Below are positions 19,477 through 28,279 of a stretch of 64,000 nt of DNA, one piece after another. The DNA is from Catellatospora sichuanensis (GTDB taxonomy: Bacteria; Actinomycetota; Actinomycetes; Mycobacteriales; Micromonosporaceae): contig NZ_VIQO01000014.1 in NCBI RefSeq assembly GCF_007483665.1, forward strand, positions 1 through 64,000, in the 5' to 3' direction. Positions within the stretch are counted from its first letter, which is position 1; each line of letters opens with the position of its first letter. The translations under genes were made by a program, and so were the position numbers. The notes beneath the pieces were generated by a model. The model was not told the origin of the DNA, ran no database searches, and saw only the letters and a program-made list of their open reading frames with translations.

Positions 19477-20729
19477 CCGGGGGGCCGCTGCTGCTGCGGG
19501 CGGCGCTGCTCGCCGATGGACGCCGTGTCGACGTACGGGTGCAGGACGGGCTGATCGCCCGGGTCGATCCGGCGGGCACCGGGGACGCCTCCGGCACCCT
19601 GGCCGTCGACCTCGCCGGGCACCTGCTGCTGCCCGCCCCGGCGGAGATCCACGCGCACCTGGACAAGGCGCTGAGCGCCGACGCCGTGCCCAACCCGGCC
19701 GGGGACCTGTTCGGCGCGGTCACCGCCTGGCTGGCATACCGGCCGTCGCTGACCCGCGAGCAGCTCGAGACCTCTGCCCGCGCGGCCCTGGACGCCTACC
19801 TCGGCCACGGCGCGACGGCCGTGCGCACCCATGCCGACCTCGGCGAGGGGATCGGCCTGCGCGCGCTGCAGGCCGTGCTCGCGGTGCGCGACGACGCCGC
19901 CGGCTGCACCGTGCAGGTCACCGCGTTCGCGGCCACGCCGCTGACCGGCGCCGCAGGAGCCGTGAACCGGGCCCTGCTGGCCGACGCGCTGGCGGCGGGC
20001 GCCGACGCGGTCGGGGCGTGCCCGGGGCTCGACCCGGATCCGGCGGGCTGCATCGAGATCTGCCTGGCTCTCGCGGCGCGCCACGGTGTCCCGCTCGACC
20101 TGCACGTGGACGAGTGGCTGCACCCCGATCCGTGCTCACTGGAGCTGCTGGCCGACGCGGTGACGGCGACCGGCTTCCCGCACGGCGTGCTGGCCGGGCA
20201 CTGCGTCAGCCTCGGCATGATGGACCCCGACCAGGCCGGGCGCATCGCCGACAAGGTGGCCCGGGCCGGGATCGCGGTCGCGTGCCTGCCACAGACCAAC
20301 TTGTTCCTGCAGGGACGCGACCACGAACGGGCCGTGCCGCGCGGGCTGACCGCGCTGCGCACGCTGCGCGCTGCGGGCGTCACCGTCGCCGCAGGCGGCG
20401 ACAACCTGCAGGACCCGTTCCAGATCCTCGGCCGCGGCGACCCCCTGGAGACGGCCGCACTGCTGGTGCTCGCCGGCCACGACACCCCCGAGACCGCCTA
20501 CGACGCCGTCAGCGCCCAGGCCCGCGAAGCCGCCGGCCTGCCCCCGGTCACCGTCGCGCCCGGCTCGCCCGCCGAGCTGCTGGCCGTACGCGCGGGTTCG
20601 CTGCGCGAGGCGCTCGCCACCGCCACCGCCCACCGGCTGGTGATCCACGACGGGCGGATCGTCGCCCGCACCACGGTCACCCGGCACGACCCGGACGACC
20701 ACCCTGCACAGATAGGACACACCGCGTGA
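19473..20729 (+). CDS. cytosine-deaminase-like amidohydrolase
   Basis: 418 aa, GTG start overlapping the previous stop. Metal-binding features of the CodA-type amidohydrolase fold are visible: AEIHAHLDKAL (first strand, HxH), the middle His in LDLHVDEW, GHCVSLG, and the catalytic Asp in AAGGDNLQDPFQI. It would hydrolytically deaminate or open a nitrogen heterocycle (cytosine, isoguanine, creatinine or hydantoin-like). Its place between a binding lipoprotein and an ABC ATPase, all overlapping, indicates that it processes the imported substrate. Confidence 0.85.
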   Translation: MTGGPLLLRAALLADGRRVDVRVQDGLIARVDPAGTGDASGTLAVDLAGHLLLPAPAEIHAHLDKALSADAVPNPAGDLFGAVTAWLAYRPSLTREQLETSARAALDAYLGHGATAVRTHADLGEGIGLRALQAVLAVRDDAAGCTVQVTAFAATPLTGAAGAVNRALLADALAAGADAVGACPGLDPDPAGCIEICLALAARHGVPLDLHVDEWLHPDPCSLELLADAVTATGFPHGVLAGHCVSLGMMDPDQAGRIADKVARAGIAVACLPQTNLFLQGRDHERAVPRGLTALRTLRAAGVTVAAGGDNLQDPFQILGRGDPLETAALLVLAGHDTPETAYDAVSAQAREAAGLPPVTVAPGSPAELLAVRAGSLREALATATAHRLVIHDGRIVARTTVTRHDPDDHPAQIGHTA

Positions 20730-21496
20730 CCGACGACGGCAGACCCGCCCTGACGATGGAGGCGGTCGGCGTGCGATATCCCGGCGGCACCGTCGCCCTC
20801 GACGGGGTGACCCTGTCCCTGGCCGCCGGTGAGTTCACCGCCGTGGTCGGACCCTCCGGCTGCGGCAAGAGCACCCTGCTGCGGCTGGCCGCCGGGCTGC
20901 TCGAACCGACCGCCGGCACGGTCACCCGCGCCGGCGAGCAGCTCGGCTTCGTGTTCCAGGACCCGACCCTGCTGCCCTGGCGCAGCGTACGGCGCAACGT
21001 CGAGCTGGCAGGCGAACTGACCCGGGTGCCCGCGCGCGAGCGCCGGGAGCGGGCCGAGGACGCGCTGCGGCGGGTGGGGTTGTCCCACGTCGCCGACGCG
21101 CTGCCCGGCACCCTGTCCGGCGGCATGCGGATGCGGGTGTCACTCGCTCGCACCCTCACCGGCCGACCCGACCTGATGCTGTTCGACGAGCCGTTCGGCT
21201 CCGTCGACGAGATCACCCGCGGCCGGCTCGGCGACGACCTGCAGGAGCTGTTCGCCGCGGACGGCTTCGCGGGACTGCTGGTCACCCACTCGGTCGCCGA
21301 GGCGGTCTACCTGTCGCAGCGGGTGCTCGTGATGGCCGACCGCCCGGGGCGGCTGGTCGGCGAGGTGGCGGTGCCGCTGCCGTACCCCCGCCCGCCCGAG
21401 GTGCGCTTCTCCCCCGCCTTCACCGAGCTGACCTCGCAGGTGACCGCTCTGCTGCAGGGCGACCCGGCCGCCGATCGAATCGAGGTCGCCGCATGA
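20726..21496 (+). CDS. ABC transporter ATPase (SsuB/TauB/ThiZ-like)
   Basis: 256 aa. Walker A GPSGCGKSTLL, Q-loop FVFQDPTLLPWRSV, signature LSGGMRMRVSLARTL, Walker B LMLFDEPFGSVDE and the switch His in LLVTHSVAEAVYL are all present. This type energises uptake of sulfonates, nitrate or pyrimidines. GTG start overlaps the amidohydrolase stop (GTGA); its own stop overlaps the permease ATG (ATGA), so the three are coupled. Confidence 0.9.
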   Translation: MTDDGRPALTMEAVGVRYPGGTVALDGVTLSLAAGEFTAVVGPSGCGKSTLLRLAAGLLEPTAGTVTRAGEQLGFVFQDPTLLPWRSVRRNVELAGELTRVPARERRERAEDALRRVGLSHVADALPGTLSGGMRMRVSLARTLTGRPDLMLFDEPFGSVDEITRGRLGDDLQELFAADGFAGLLVTHSVAEAVYLSQRVLVMADRPGRLVGEVAVPLPYPRPPEVRFSPAFTELTSQVTALLQGDPAADRIEVAA

Positions 21497-22314
21497 CGAG
21501 TGTCCTGACCCGCCAGACGCGGCGGTTGGCGCCGCCCGCACTGGTGGCCGCGCTGGTGCTGGCCGCGTGGTACTTCGGCAGCTACGTGCTGATCGACGCC
21601 GACCGGCGCTTCCTGCTGCCCGCGCCGCACGAGGTCGTCAAGGTCGGCTTCGGCGACCCGGTCAACCTCGCCGAACTGCTGGCCGCGCTGCGGCTGTCCG
21701 CCGAGGTCGCGGTGACCGGGCTGGTCTGTGCCGCGGTGCTCGGCCTGGCGCTGGCGATCCTGATGAGCCAGGCGCGCTGGGTGGAGCGCTCGCTGTACCC
21801 GTACGCGGTGGCGCTGCAGACCGTGCCGATCCTGGCCCTGGTGCCGCTGTTCGGGTTCTGGTTCGGTTTCGGCTTCTCCAGCCGGGTGCTGACGTGCGTG
21901 CTCATCGCGCTGTTCCCGATCGTGGCCAACTCGCTGTTCGGCCTGCGCTCGGTCGACCCCGCGCTGCACGACCTGTTCACCCTGCACCGCGCCGGGCGGC
22001 TGACCCGGCTGGTCAAGCTGCAGCTGCCCGCCGCGCTGCCCGCGATCCTCATCGGGTTGCGCATCTCCGCCGGGGCGGCGGTCATCGGCGCGATCGTCGG
22101 CGACTTCTTCTTCCAGCAGGGCGATCCCGGCCTCGGCCAGCTCATCTACGTGTACCCGCGCCGCCTGCAGTCCGAGATGCTCTTCGCCGCGGTGTTCCTG
22201 GCCTCGGCGTTCGGCGTGGCGGTGTTCTGGCTGTTCGGCGTCCTAGCCCGCCGGGCCACCGCCTGGCACTCCTCGCAGCACCACCGGCCCGACACCGGCG
22301 GTGCGGCCCGTTGA
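21493..22314 (+). CDS. ABC transporter permease (SsuC/ThiX-like)
   Basis: 273 aa, about six transmembrane helices. The EAA-type cytoplasmic loop is visible (LHDLFTLHRAGRLTRLVKLQLPAALPAILIGLRISAG), as is the C-terminal FFFQQGDPGLGQLIYVYPRRLQSEMLFAAVFLAS typical of the nitrate/taurine/pyrimidine importer permeases (BPD_transp_1). ATG overlaps the ATPase stop. The C-terminus is His/Ser rich and hydrophilic. Confidence 0.9.
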   Translation: MTSVLTRQTRRLAPPALVAALVLAAWYFGSYVLIDADRRFLLPAPHEVVKVGFGDPVNLAELLAALRLSAEVAVTGLVCAAVLGLALAILMSQARWVERSLYPYAVALQTVPILALVPLFGFWFGFGFSSRVLTCVLIALFPIVANSLFGLRSVDPALHDLFTLHRAGRLTRLVKLQLPAALPAILIGLRISAGAAVIGAIVGDFFFQQGDPGLGQLIYVYPRRLQSEMLFAAVFLASAFGVAVFWLFGVLARRATAWHSSQHHRPDTGGAAR

Positions 22315-22352
22315 CCGCCCCACCCCACCCCCACCTCTCAAAAAGGAGATCC

Positions 22353-23531
22353 ATGAAGACCCTTCCCGCATCTCGACGGCCATCGCGCCGGGCCGGCGCG
22401 GCGACCGCGCTGGTCGCGATGCTGCTGGCCGGGGGCTGCCAGTCCGGCGGCGACACCCCCACGGTCCCGGCGCCCAGCGCGGGCAGCGGCTCCATCGACC
22501 TGGCCGCGGTGTGCCCGGCGACGGTGGTGGTGCAGGCGGCGTGGACGCCCGAGGCCGAGCACGGCGCGCTCTACCACCTGCTGGGTCCCACGCCGACGAT
22601 CGACGCCGGGGCCAAGAAGGTCACCGGGCCGCTGATGTCCGGCGGGCAGAGCACCGGCGTGAACATCGAGATCCGCGCGGGCGGTCCGGCGATCGGTTTC
22701 CAGAACGCCGGCGCGCAGATGTACGCCGACCCGTCGATCATGCTGGGCCAGGTCGCCACCGACGACGCGATCGGCCTGTCGGCCAAGCAGCCGGTCGTCG
22801 CGGTCGTCGCGCCGTTCGACATCGCGCCCTACATGATCATGTGGGACCCGGCGACGAACCCGGGCTTCAACTCGATCGTCGACATCGGCAAGACGAACAC
22901 CCCCGTGCTGTTCTTCAACGGCGCGACCTACATGGACTACCTGACCGGGTCCGGCATCCTGCGCCGCGGCCAGGTCGACGGCGCGTACGACGGCAGCCCC
23001 ACCCGCTTCCTGTCCGAGAAGGGCAAGATCGCCCAGCAGGGCTTCGCCACCAACGAGCCGTTCGTGTACGAGAAGGCACTGCCGCAGTGGAAGAAGCCGG
23101 TCAAGTTCCAGCTCATCCACGACACCGGCTACCCGATCTACCCCGAGGCCGTCGTGGTGCGCGCGGACAAGAAGGCCGAGCACGCCGCCTGCCTCAAGCG
23201 CCTGGTCCCGATCATCCAGCGCTCGCAGGTCGAGTACGTGAAGAACTTCGCGACGACCAACGAGCTGATCATCAAGCTGAACGACGCGTACAAGGGCTTC
23301 GCCTACAGCAAGGACCAGGCGGCCTTCAGCGTCGAGCAGCAGCTCAAGCTGAAGATCGTCGGCAACGGCGGCAACGCCACCCTGGGCGACTTCGACGTCG
23401 ACCGGGTCAAGCAGGTCATCGGCATCGTCGGCCCGATCTACGCCGGCCAGCGCAAGGAGATCAAGGCGGGCCTGACCGCCCAGGACCTGGTGACCAACGA
23501 GTTCATCGACCCGGCGATCGGGCTGAGCTGA
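22353..23531 (+). CDS. NMT1/THI5-like substrate-binding lipoprotein
   Basis: 392 aa. Lipobox near residue 29 (LLAGGC). The mature protein has the two-lobed NMT1/SsuA pattern: VVVQAAWTPEAEHGALYHLLG at the front, then GPAIGFQNAGAQMYADPSIMLGQVATDDAI and VVAVVAPFDIAPYMIMWDP. It has a strong AAAAGGAGAT ribosome-binding site, unlike the coupled starts upstream, which fits the need for excess binding protein. It lies directly after the permease, so it is the receptor of this importer. Confidence 0.85.
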   Translation: MKTLPASRRPSRRAGAATALVAMLLAGGCQSGGDTPTVPAPSAGSGSIDLAAVCPATVVVQAAWTPEAEHGALYHLLGPTPTIDAGAKKVTGPLMSGGQSTGVNIEIRAGGPAIGFQNAGAQMYADPSIMLGQVATDDAIGLSAKQPVVAVVAPFDIAPYMIMWDPATNPGFNSIVDIGKTNTPVLFFNGATYMDYLTGSGILRRGQVDGAYDGSPTRFLSEKGKIAQQGFATNEPFVYEKALPQWKKPVKFQLIHDTGYPIYPEAVVVRADKKAEHAACLKRLVPIIQRSQVEYVKNFATTNELIIKLNDAYKGFAYSKDQAAFSVEQQLKLKIVGNGGNATLGDFDVDRVKQVIGIVGPIYAGQRKEIKAGLTAQDLVTNEFIDPAIGLS

Positions 23532-23535
23532 CCTC

Positions 23536-24930
23536 GTGAGCACCGTGGAACCACCTCCGCTGGCGCACGTCGCCGAGCGGGCGAGCCGCCGGGCCCCCGG
23601 CCCGGCGGCTCTCGCCGCATTCCTCGACGCACTCGCCGCCGCCCTGCCGGACGACCGCGTCACCACCGGAGAGTCGGCGCGCCTGGCCGCATCCCGCGAC
23701 GGGGCCTACCTGTCGCCGCTGCTGTCAGCCGTACTGCCCGAGCGGCTCGCCGACGTCGTGGTGCGGCCGGACGGCACCGGGCAACTGCAGGCCGCTGTAC
23801 GCCTGGCACACGCGCACGGGGTGCCCGTGGTGCCCCGGGGCCGCGGCACCGGCAACTACGGCCAGGCCGTGCCGCTGGCCGGCGGTGTGGTCATCGACCT
23901 CAGCGACGCCGACCGCATCCTCGAGGTGGGCAACGGCTGGATACACGCGCAGGCCGGGGCCACCTTCGTCGCGCTGGAGGCCGCGGCCCGGCGCACCGGC
24001 CAGGAGATCGCGATGATGCCGACCACCGTCGGCAGCACCATCGGCGGCTTCCTCGGCGGCGGCGCGGGCGGGCTCGGCTCGATCGAGCACGGCTGGCTCT
24101 GGGACGGCTTCGTGCAGGCCCTGGAGGTGGTGGGCTGCCCGCCACAGGACGAACCCCGCCGCGTGTACGGCGCACAGTGCCTGCCGTACCTGCACGCCTA
24201 CGGCGTCACCGGGATCATCGCCACGGCCACCGTGAAACTCGCCCCGGCCAGGGACTGGACCGCGGTACTCGCCTCGTTCCCCGGCCACGCGGGCGCGGAT
24301 GCGACCCGGGCCGGGCTGGCCCTGCTCCGCCTCGATCCGGCACCACGGCTGGTATCAGTGGACGAGCCTGCGCTGGTCGCCACCTACCCCGCCGACCCGG
24401 CGCTGCCCGAGGGCAGGCACAGCCTGCGGGCCGTGGTGGACACCGGAGTCGTGAACGCCGTCGCCGAGATCGTCGCCGCGCACGGCGGCCGCGTCGACAA
24501 GGTCGACGCCGGTGCGGTCGGTTACGTGTCGACGCTGTCGTTCAACCACGTCACGCTGCGGGCCAAGAAGGCCCGGCCGGAGCTGTGCCATCTGCAGGTC
24601 GGCGGCGCGCCGCTGGTCACCGACCCGGACGCGGTCCGCGCGGCCCTGCCGGGCTCGATGCTGCACCTTGACGGCATGCGCCCCTACCTCGACCCGGCCG
24701 ACCCGGTGCGCGGACGGGGCTTCGGCGGCCTGCTGCTGGCCCCGTTCCACGACGCGGCGACGCTGTACGCCGGGGTCGAGCGGCTGCGCGCGCTCGGTGT
24801 GCACGTCGTCGACCCGCACACCTGGCTGCTGGACGGCCCGGCCCTGCCCGGCATCCGCGCCGCGGCGGCCGCCAACGACCCGCAGGGGCTGCTCAACCCC
24901 GGCAAGCTTCCGGAAGAACCGGACGCCTGA
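23536..24930 (+). CDS. FAD-linked oxidase (PCMH/VAO family)
   Basis: 464 aa, GTG start 4 bp after the binding-protein stop. The FAD-binding PCMH domain reads VVPRGRGTGNYGQAVPLAGGVVIDLS (residues about 96-121) and MMPTTVGSTIGGFLGGGAGGLGSIEHG; the C-terminal end, PQGLLNPGKLP, is characteristic of GlcD/VAO oxidases. It would oxidise a hydroxy acid or heterocycle with FAD. As last gene of the uptake-deaminase operon, it likely acts on the same imported compound or its deaminated product. Confidence 0.85.
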   Translation: MSTVEPPPLAHVAERASRRAPGPAALAAFLDALAAALPDDRVTTGESARLAASRDGAYLSPLLSAVLPERLADVVVRPDGTGQLQAAVRLAHAHGVPVVPRGRGTGNYGQAVPLAGGVVIDLSDADRILEVGNGWIHAQAGATFVALEAAARRTGQEIAMMPTTVGSTIGGFLGGGAGGLGSIEHGWLWDGFVQALEVVGCPPQDEPRRVYGAQCLPYLHAYGVTGIIATATVKLAPARDWTAVLASFPGHAGADATRAGLALLRLDPAPRLVSVDEPALVATYPADPALPEGRHSLRAVVDTGVVNAVAEIVAAHGGRVDKVDAGAVGYVSTLSFNHVTLRAKKARPELCHLQVGGAPLVTDPDAVRAALPGSMLHLDGMRPYLDPADPVRGRGFGGLLLAPFHDAATLYAGVERLRALGVHVVDPHTWLLDGPALPGIRAAAAANDPQGLLNPGKLPEEPDA

Positions 24931-24955
24931 GCCCGGACCGGAGCACCTCGCATGA

Positions 24956-25912
24956 TCATGACGGAGCGGACTCCCGATGCCGGAAGGTGGTGCGGTAGTG
25001 CTGCGGGCTGGTGCCGACGATGCGCTTGAACCTGTCGCGGAACGCGGTGGGCGAGCCGAAGCCGACCTGAGCCCCGATCCGGTCGACGGGTTGGCTGGTG
25101 GCTTCGAGCAGGTGCTGGGCGCGGCGGATGCGGGCCCGCAGCAGCCACTGCAGCGGGGTGGTTCCGGTCTGCTCGCGGAAGCGCCGGTTGAGCGACCGGG
25201 TGCTCATCCCGGCTCGGGCGGCGATGTCGTCGAGGCTGAGGTCGGCGGCGCAGTTGTCCTCCATCCAGGTGAGGACCGGTTCGAACCGGGAGCCGCGCGG
25301 CGTGGGCGGCTGATCGTGAACGACGAACTGGGCCTGGCCGCCTTCGCGTTCCAGCGGCATGACCGACAGCCGCGCCGCGTCGGCGGCCACCGCGGAGCCG
25401 TGGTCGCGGCGGATCAGGTGCAGGCACAGGTCCAGGCCGGCGGCCGCGCCGGCTGAGGTCAGCAACTGCCCGTTGTCGACGTAGAGCACGTCCGGGTCGA
25501 CGTCGATCTCCGGGTGGCGTCGGGCCAGCAGCCCGGCGGCGATCCAGTGGGTGGTGGCGCGCTGCCCGTCGAGCAGCCCGGTCGCGGCGAGAATGAACGC
25601 GCCCGAGCAGATCGAGGCGATGCGGGTGCCACGGGCGGCTGCCGCACGCAGGGCGTCGAGAACCTCTTCGGGTACGCGTTCGAGGTCGGCGCTGCCCGGC
25701 AGGACGATCGTGTCCGCAGTGGTGAGGGCGTCCAGGCCCCACGGCGGCTGCAGGGTGAACGCGCCCGCGTCGACGGTGGGTGTCGCGCCGCAGACCCGGA
25801 CACGGTACGGGACGCGGCCGTCGGGCAGGCGGGTGCGGGAGAACACCTCGATGGGTGTGGCCAGGTCGAACGGGATGACCTGGTCGAGGGCGAGCACCGC
25901 CACGATGTGCAT
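24956..25912 (-). CDS. GlxA-type AraC-family regulator
   Basis: 318 aa. The N-terminal DJ-1/PfpI-like domain (VAVLALDQVIPFDLATPIEVF, SICSGAFILAATGLLDG) is followed by a C-terminal AraC double HTH (LDDIAARAGMSTRSLNRRFREQTGTTPLQWLLRARIRRAQHLLE, then GFGSPTAFRDRFKRIVGTSPQHYR). The start at ATG 25912 fits the family; 25933 would add a short leader. It is divergent from a DJ-1/PfpI gene that it may control; it could also influence the adjacent uptake operon, whose last gene it meets convergently. Confidence 0.9.
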   Translation of the reverse strand: MHIVAVLALDQVIPFDLATPIEVFSRTRLPDGRVPYRVRVCGATPTVDAGAFTLQPPWGLDALTTADTIVLPGSADLERVPEEVLDALRAAAARGTRIASICSGAFILAATGLLDGQRATTHWIAAGLLARRHPEIDVDPDVLYVDNGQLLTSAGAAAGLDLCLHLIRRDHGSAVAADAARLSVMPLEREGGQAQFVVHDQPPTPRGSRFEPVLTWMEDNCAADLSLDDIAARAGMSTRSLNRRFREQTGTTPLQWLLRARIRRAQHLLEATSQPVDRIGAQVGFGSPTAFRDRFKRIVGTSPQHYRTTFRHRESAPS

Positions 25913-26088
25913 GGCCAGAACTATAGAAGGCACCGGGTTTCAGCCAGCGCCGTGCAGTGGAGCTTCATGGCAGCGCAGCGTCCGAAACCGGTTGGCGAGA
26001 ACCCGTTGCATGATGGCAATCCAGCCACTTCTGCCGGCCCTGCCCGCTGGTTAGCGTCGAGGAACCACCAAGGAGGTCTGGTTCCCCG

Positions 26089-26745
26089 ATGCTCGCTCAG
26101 TTCGTGTTGTTCGACGGATTCGATTCGCTCGACGTCATCGCCCCCTACGAGGTCCTCGCTGCCGCCGGGGCGGTCACCGACCGCGCCATCGACGTCGAAC
26201 TCGTCAGTGCCGAAGGCCCGCGTACGGTGCCCAGTGGGCTGGGCCTGCTGACGCTGCAGGCCACCACCCGGCTCGACCCGCAACGCGCGGACCTGATCGT
26301 CGTACCGGGCGCGGCCGGGCTTCTGCCCGGCGACGGTGAGCCCGCCGACGACAGCATCCCGGTGATCCTCGGCCGCACCCTCGAGACCGGCCTGCCCACT
26401 CTGCTCGCTCAGGCGCTCGACCGTGACGGCGTCACGGTGGCCACCGTGTGCGGCGGGTCGATGATCCTCGCGATGGCCGGACTGCTGGAGAACCGGCCCG
26501 CCACGACCCACCACCTGGGTATGGACCTGCTCGGCGCGACCGGCGCCGTGCCCGTCGACGCCCGTGTCGTCGACGACGGCGACCTGGTCACCGCCGCCGG
26601 CGTGACCTCCGGCCTGGACCTGGGACTGTATCTGCTCGACCGGGAACTCGGCCCGGAGACGGCGCTGGCCGTGGAACGGCTGTTCGCCTACGAGCGGCGC
26701 GGCACCGTCTGGCGCAGGCCCGCCACCGTGCAGGCGGCGGCGTGA
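26089..26745 (+). CDS. DJ-1/PfpI family protein
   Basis: 218 aa. N-terminal VLFDGFDSLDVIAPYEVLAAAG and the nucleophile elbow TVCGGSMILAMAGLLENRPATTHH (reactive Cys near residue 123) are typical of the DJ-1/ThiJ/PfpI group related to isonitrile hydratase. GGAGG lies 11 bases before the ATG. The next small ORF starts at an overlapping GTG, so the two are coupled. Confidence 0.85.
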   Translation: MLAQFVLFDGFDSLDVIAPYEVLAAAGAVTDRAIDVELVSAEGPRTVPSGLGLLTLQATTRLDPQRADLIVVPGAAGLLPGDGEPADDSIPVILGRTLETGLPTLLAQALDRDGVTVATVCGGSMILAMAGLLENRPATTHHLGMDLLGATGAVPVDARVVDDGDLVTAAGVTSGLDLGLYLLDRELGPETALAVERLFAYERRGTVWRRPATVQAAA

Positions 26746-27074
26746 ACGTGCAGCATCCGCCGGTCGAAGGCACGTGGGAGCTCTCCATCCTGACGCCACT
26801 CGGCCGCCAGCACACCGTCCTCACCCTCACCCTGCGCGACGATCAGCTGACCGGCACGATGCGCGACGTCCGCCACGGCGAGCAGGTCGAACTCACCGGA
26901 CTCGAGCAGCACGGCGCTCGGCTCACGTGGGCCCAGTCGATCACCCGGCCGATGCGGCTGAACCTCACCTTCGACGTCACCGTCGACGGGGCGGCGATGA
27001 CCGGACAGGCGAAAGCCGGCATGCTGCCGGCTTCGCGGGTCACCGGGCACCGCACCACCCCGGCGGGCCACTAG
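26742..27074 (+). CDS. hypothetical small beta-rich protein
   Basis: 110 aa, GTG start overlapping the DJ-1 stop (GTGA). The sequence alternates strands (EGTWELSILTPLGRQHTVLTLTL, DQLTGTMRD, VELTGLEQHGARLTWAQSI, TFDVTVDGAAMTGQAK), resembling a lipocalin- or DUF-type beta barrel often found beside oxidoreductases. No signal peptide. Its tight coupling makes co-function with the DJ-1 protein likely. Confidence 0.65.
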   Translation: MNVQHPPVEGTWELSILTPLGRQHTVLTLTLRDDQLTGTMRDVRHGEQVELTGLEQHGARLTWAQSITRPMRLNLTFDVTVDGAAMTGQAKAGMLPASRVTGHRTTPAGH

Positions 27075-28129
27075 GGCAGCGTCACCACCTGTGCGGCGTA
27101 CGAGAGCCCGGCGCCGAAGCCGATGAGCAGCGCCGTTCCCCCTCGGGGGGCCTGGCCGTCGCGCCGCATCCGCTCCATCGCCAGCGGGATCGACGCGGCC
27201 GAGGTGTTGCCCGCCTCGGCGATGTCCCGGGCCACCGGCACGTCGGCGGGGAGCTTCAACGCTCTGGTCATCGTGTCGATGATCCGCATGTTCGCCTGGT
27301 GCGGAATAAAGGCGTCGAGTTCGTCGACGGTGATGCCGGCGGCCTGCAGCGCGCGCTGCGCCACGGGTGCCATCTCGTAGGAGGCCCACCGGAACACCTG
27401 CTGACCGGACATCTGCCAGAAGGGTCGGGGCCCGCTGGGGTCGTCGGCGAACGACTTCCAGTCGCGGGTCTGGCTGATCACGCGGGACAGTCCGCCGTCC
27501 GCGCCCCACACGACCGGGCCGATGCCCGGCTGCTGTGCCGGGCCGATCACCACGGCGCCCGCGCCGTCCCCGGGGATGAACGCCGTCGCCCGGTCGTGCT
27601 GGTCGATGAGATCGGTCAGCCGCTCCGCGCCGATGACCAGCACGTAGCGGGCGCTGCCGCCATGGATCATGTCCTTGCCGAGCGCCACCCCGTGACAGAA
27701 TCCGGCGCACCCGGCCGAGATGTCGAAAGCCGCAGCGTTGACCGCGCCGAGCTGGTGGGCGATCTGGGGGGCGAGCGCAGGCGTCTGCTCGAGGTGCGAC
27801 ACCGTCGCCAGGATCACGCAGCCGACGTCAGCCGCAGCGATTCCGGCCTCGGCCAGCGCCGCGGACGCCGCCTGGACGGACATGGCCGCCAGCGTCTCAT
27901 CGGGTCCGGCCCAGCGGCGCTCGATGATCCCGGACCTCGTCCTGATCCACTCGTCGGTCGAGTCGATCCAGGTGCAGAGTTCCTCGTTCGTGATGACGCG
28001 GCGCGGGCGGTACACCCCGAGGCCGAGGATCCGAGCATGTGGCGCGTGGTCCGGGCCCGCGATCTCGCGGCCGGCCGGCACCGGCGTCCGCCCGCTCTGA
28101 ACGGTGGACGGCGGCGTCTGTGCTGGCAT
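27071..28129 (-). CDS. beta-ketoacyl-ACP synthase III (FabH-like)
   Basis: 352 aa. A complete Cys-His-Asn triad is seen: ISAGCAGFCHGV (Cys), FIPHQANMRIID (His) and IAEAGNTSAASIPLAM (Asn). N-terminal LGVYRPRRVITNEEL and the TDEWIRTRSGIIERRWA block confirm the KAS III family. It condenses an acyl-CoA starter with malonyl-ACP. No acyl carrier protein or other fatty-acid or polyketide gene is adjacent, so this is a stand-alone KAS III or a signalling/secondary-metabolite variant. Its stop overlaps that of the preceding plus-strand gene by three bases. Confidence 0.9.
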   Translation of the reverse strand: MPAQTPPSTVQSGRTPVPAGREIAGPDHAPHARILGLGVYRPRRVITNEELCTWIDSTDEWIRTRSGIIERRWAGPDETLAAMSVQAASAALAEAGIAAADVGCVILATVSHLEQTPALAPQIAHQLGAVNAAAFDISAGCAGFCHGVALGKDMIHGGSARYVLVIGAERLTDLIDQHDRATAFIPGDGAGAVVIGPAQQPGIGPVVWGADGGLSRVISQTRDWKSFADDPSGPRPFWQMSGQQVFRWASYEMAPVAQRALQAAGITVDELDAFIPHQANMRIIDTMTRALKLPADVPVARDIAEAGNTSAASIPLAMERMRRDGQAPRGGTALLIGFGAGLSYAAQVVTLP

Positions 28130-28260
28130 CGTCTGCGACTCCTGGCTCGTGATGGGGTTCCCCCGATGACGCGGAGGGTGATTATCGCCGTGGCCGGCGG
28201 GTGGTACGGGGTGTGGTGACGACAGTGTTATCCAGGCGTGACCTAGGAGACACCGACAAT

Positions 28261-28279
28261 ACGTTACCGAAAGTATCGT
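28261..28279. promoter_or_regulatory. candidate operator upstream of fabH-like gene
   Basis: ACGTTACCGAAAGTATCGT is an imperfect palindrome (arms ACGTTAC and GTATCGT, one mismatch) in an A/T-richer stretch 131 bp upstream of the FabH-like start. The form suits a TetR-family operator. No TetR gene adjoins it. It abuts the end of the DUF6000 gene. Confidence 0.35.

Noticed and set aside
24950-24968. CATGATCATGACGGAGCG as a third fragment of the 75-bp repeat
   Set aside because: It shares only CATGACGGAGC with the variable middle of copy 1 and lacks both conserved ends; probably chance.
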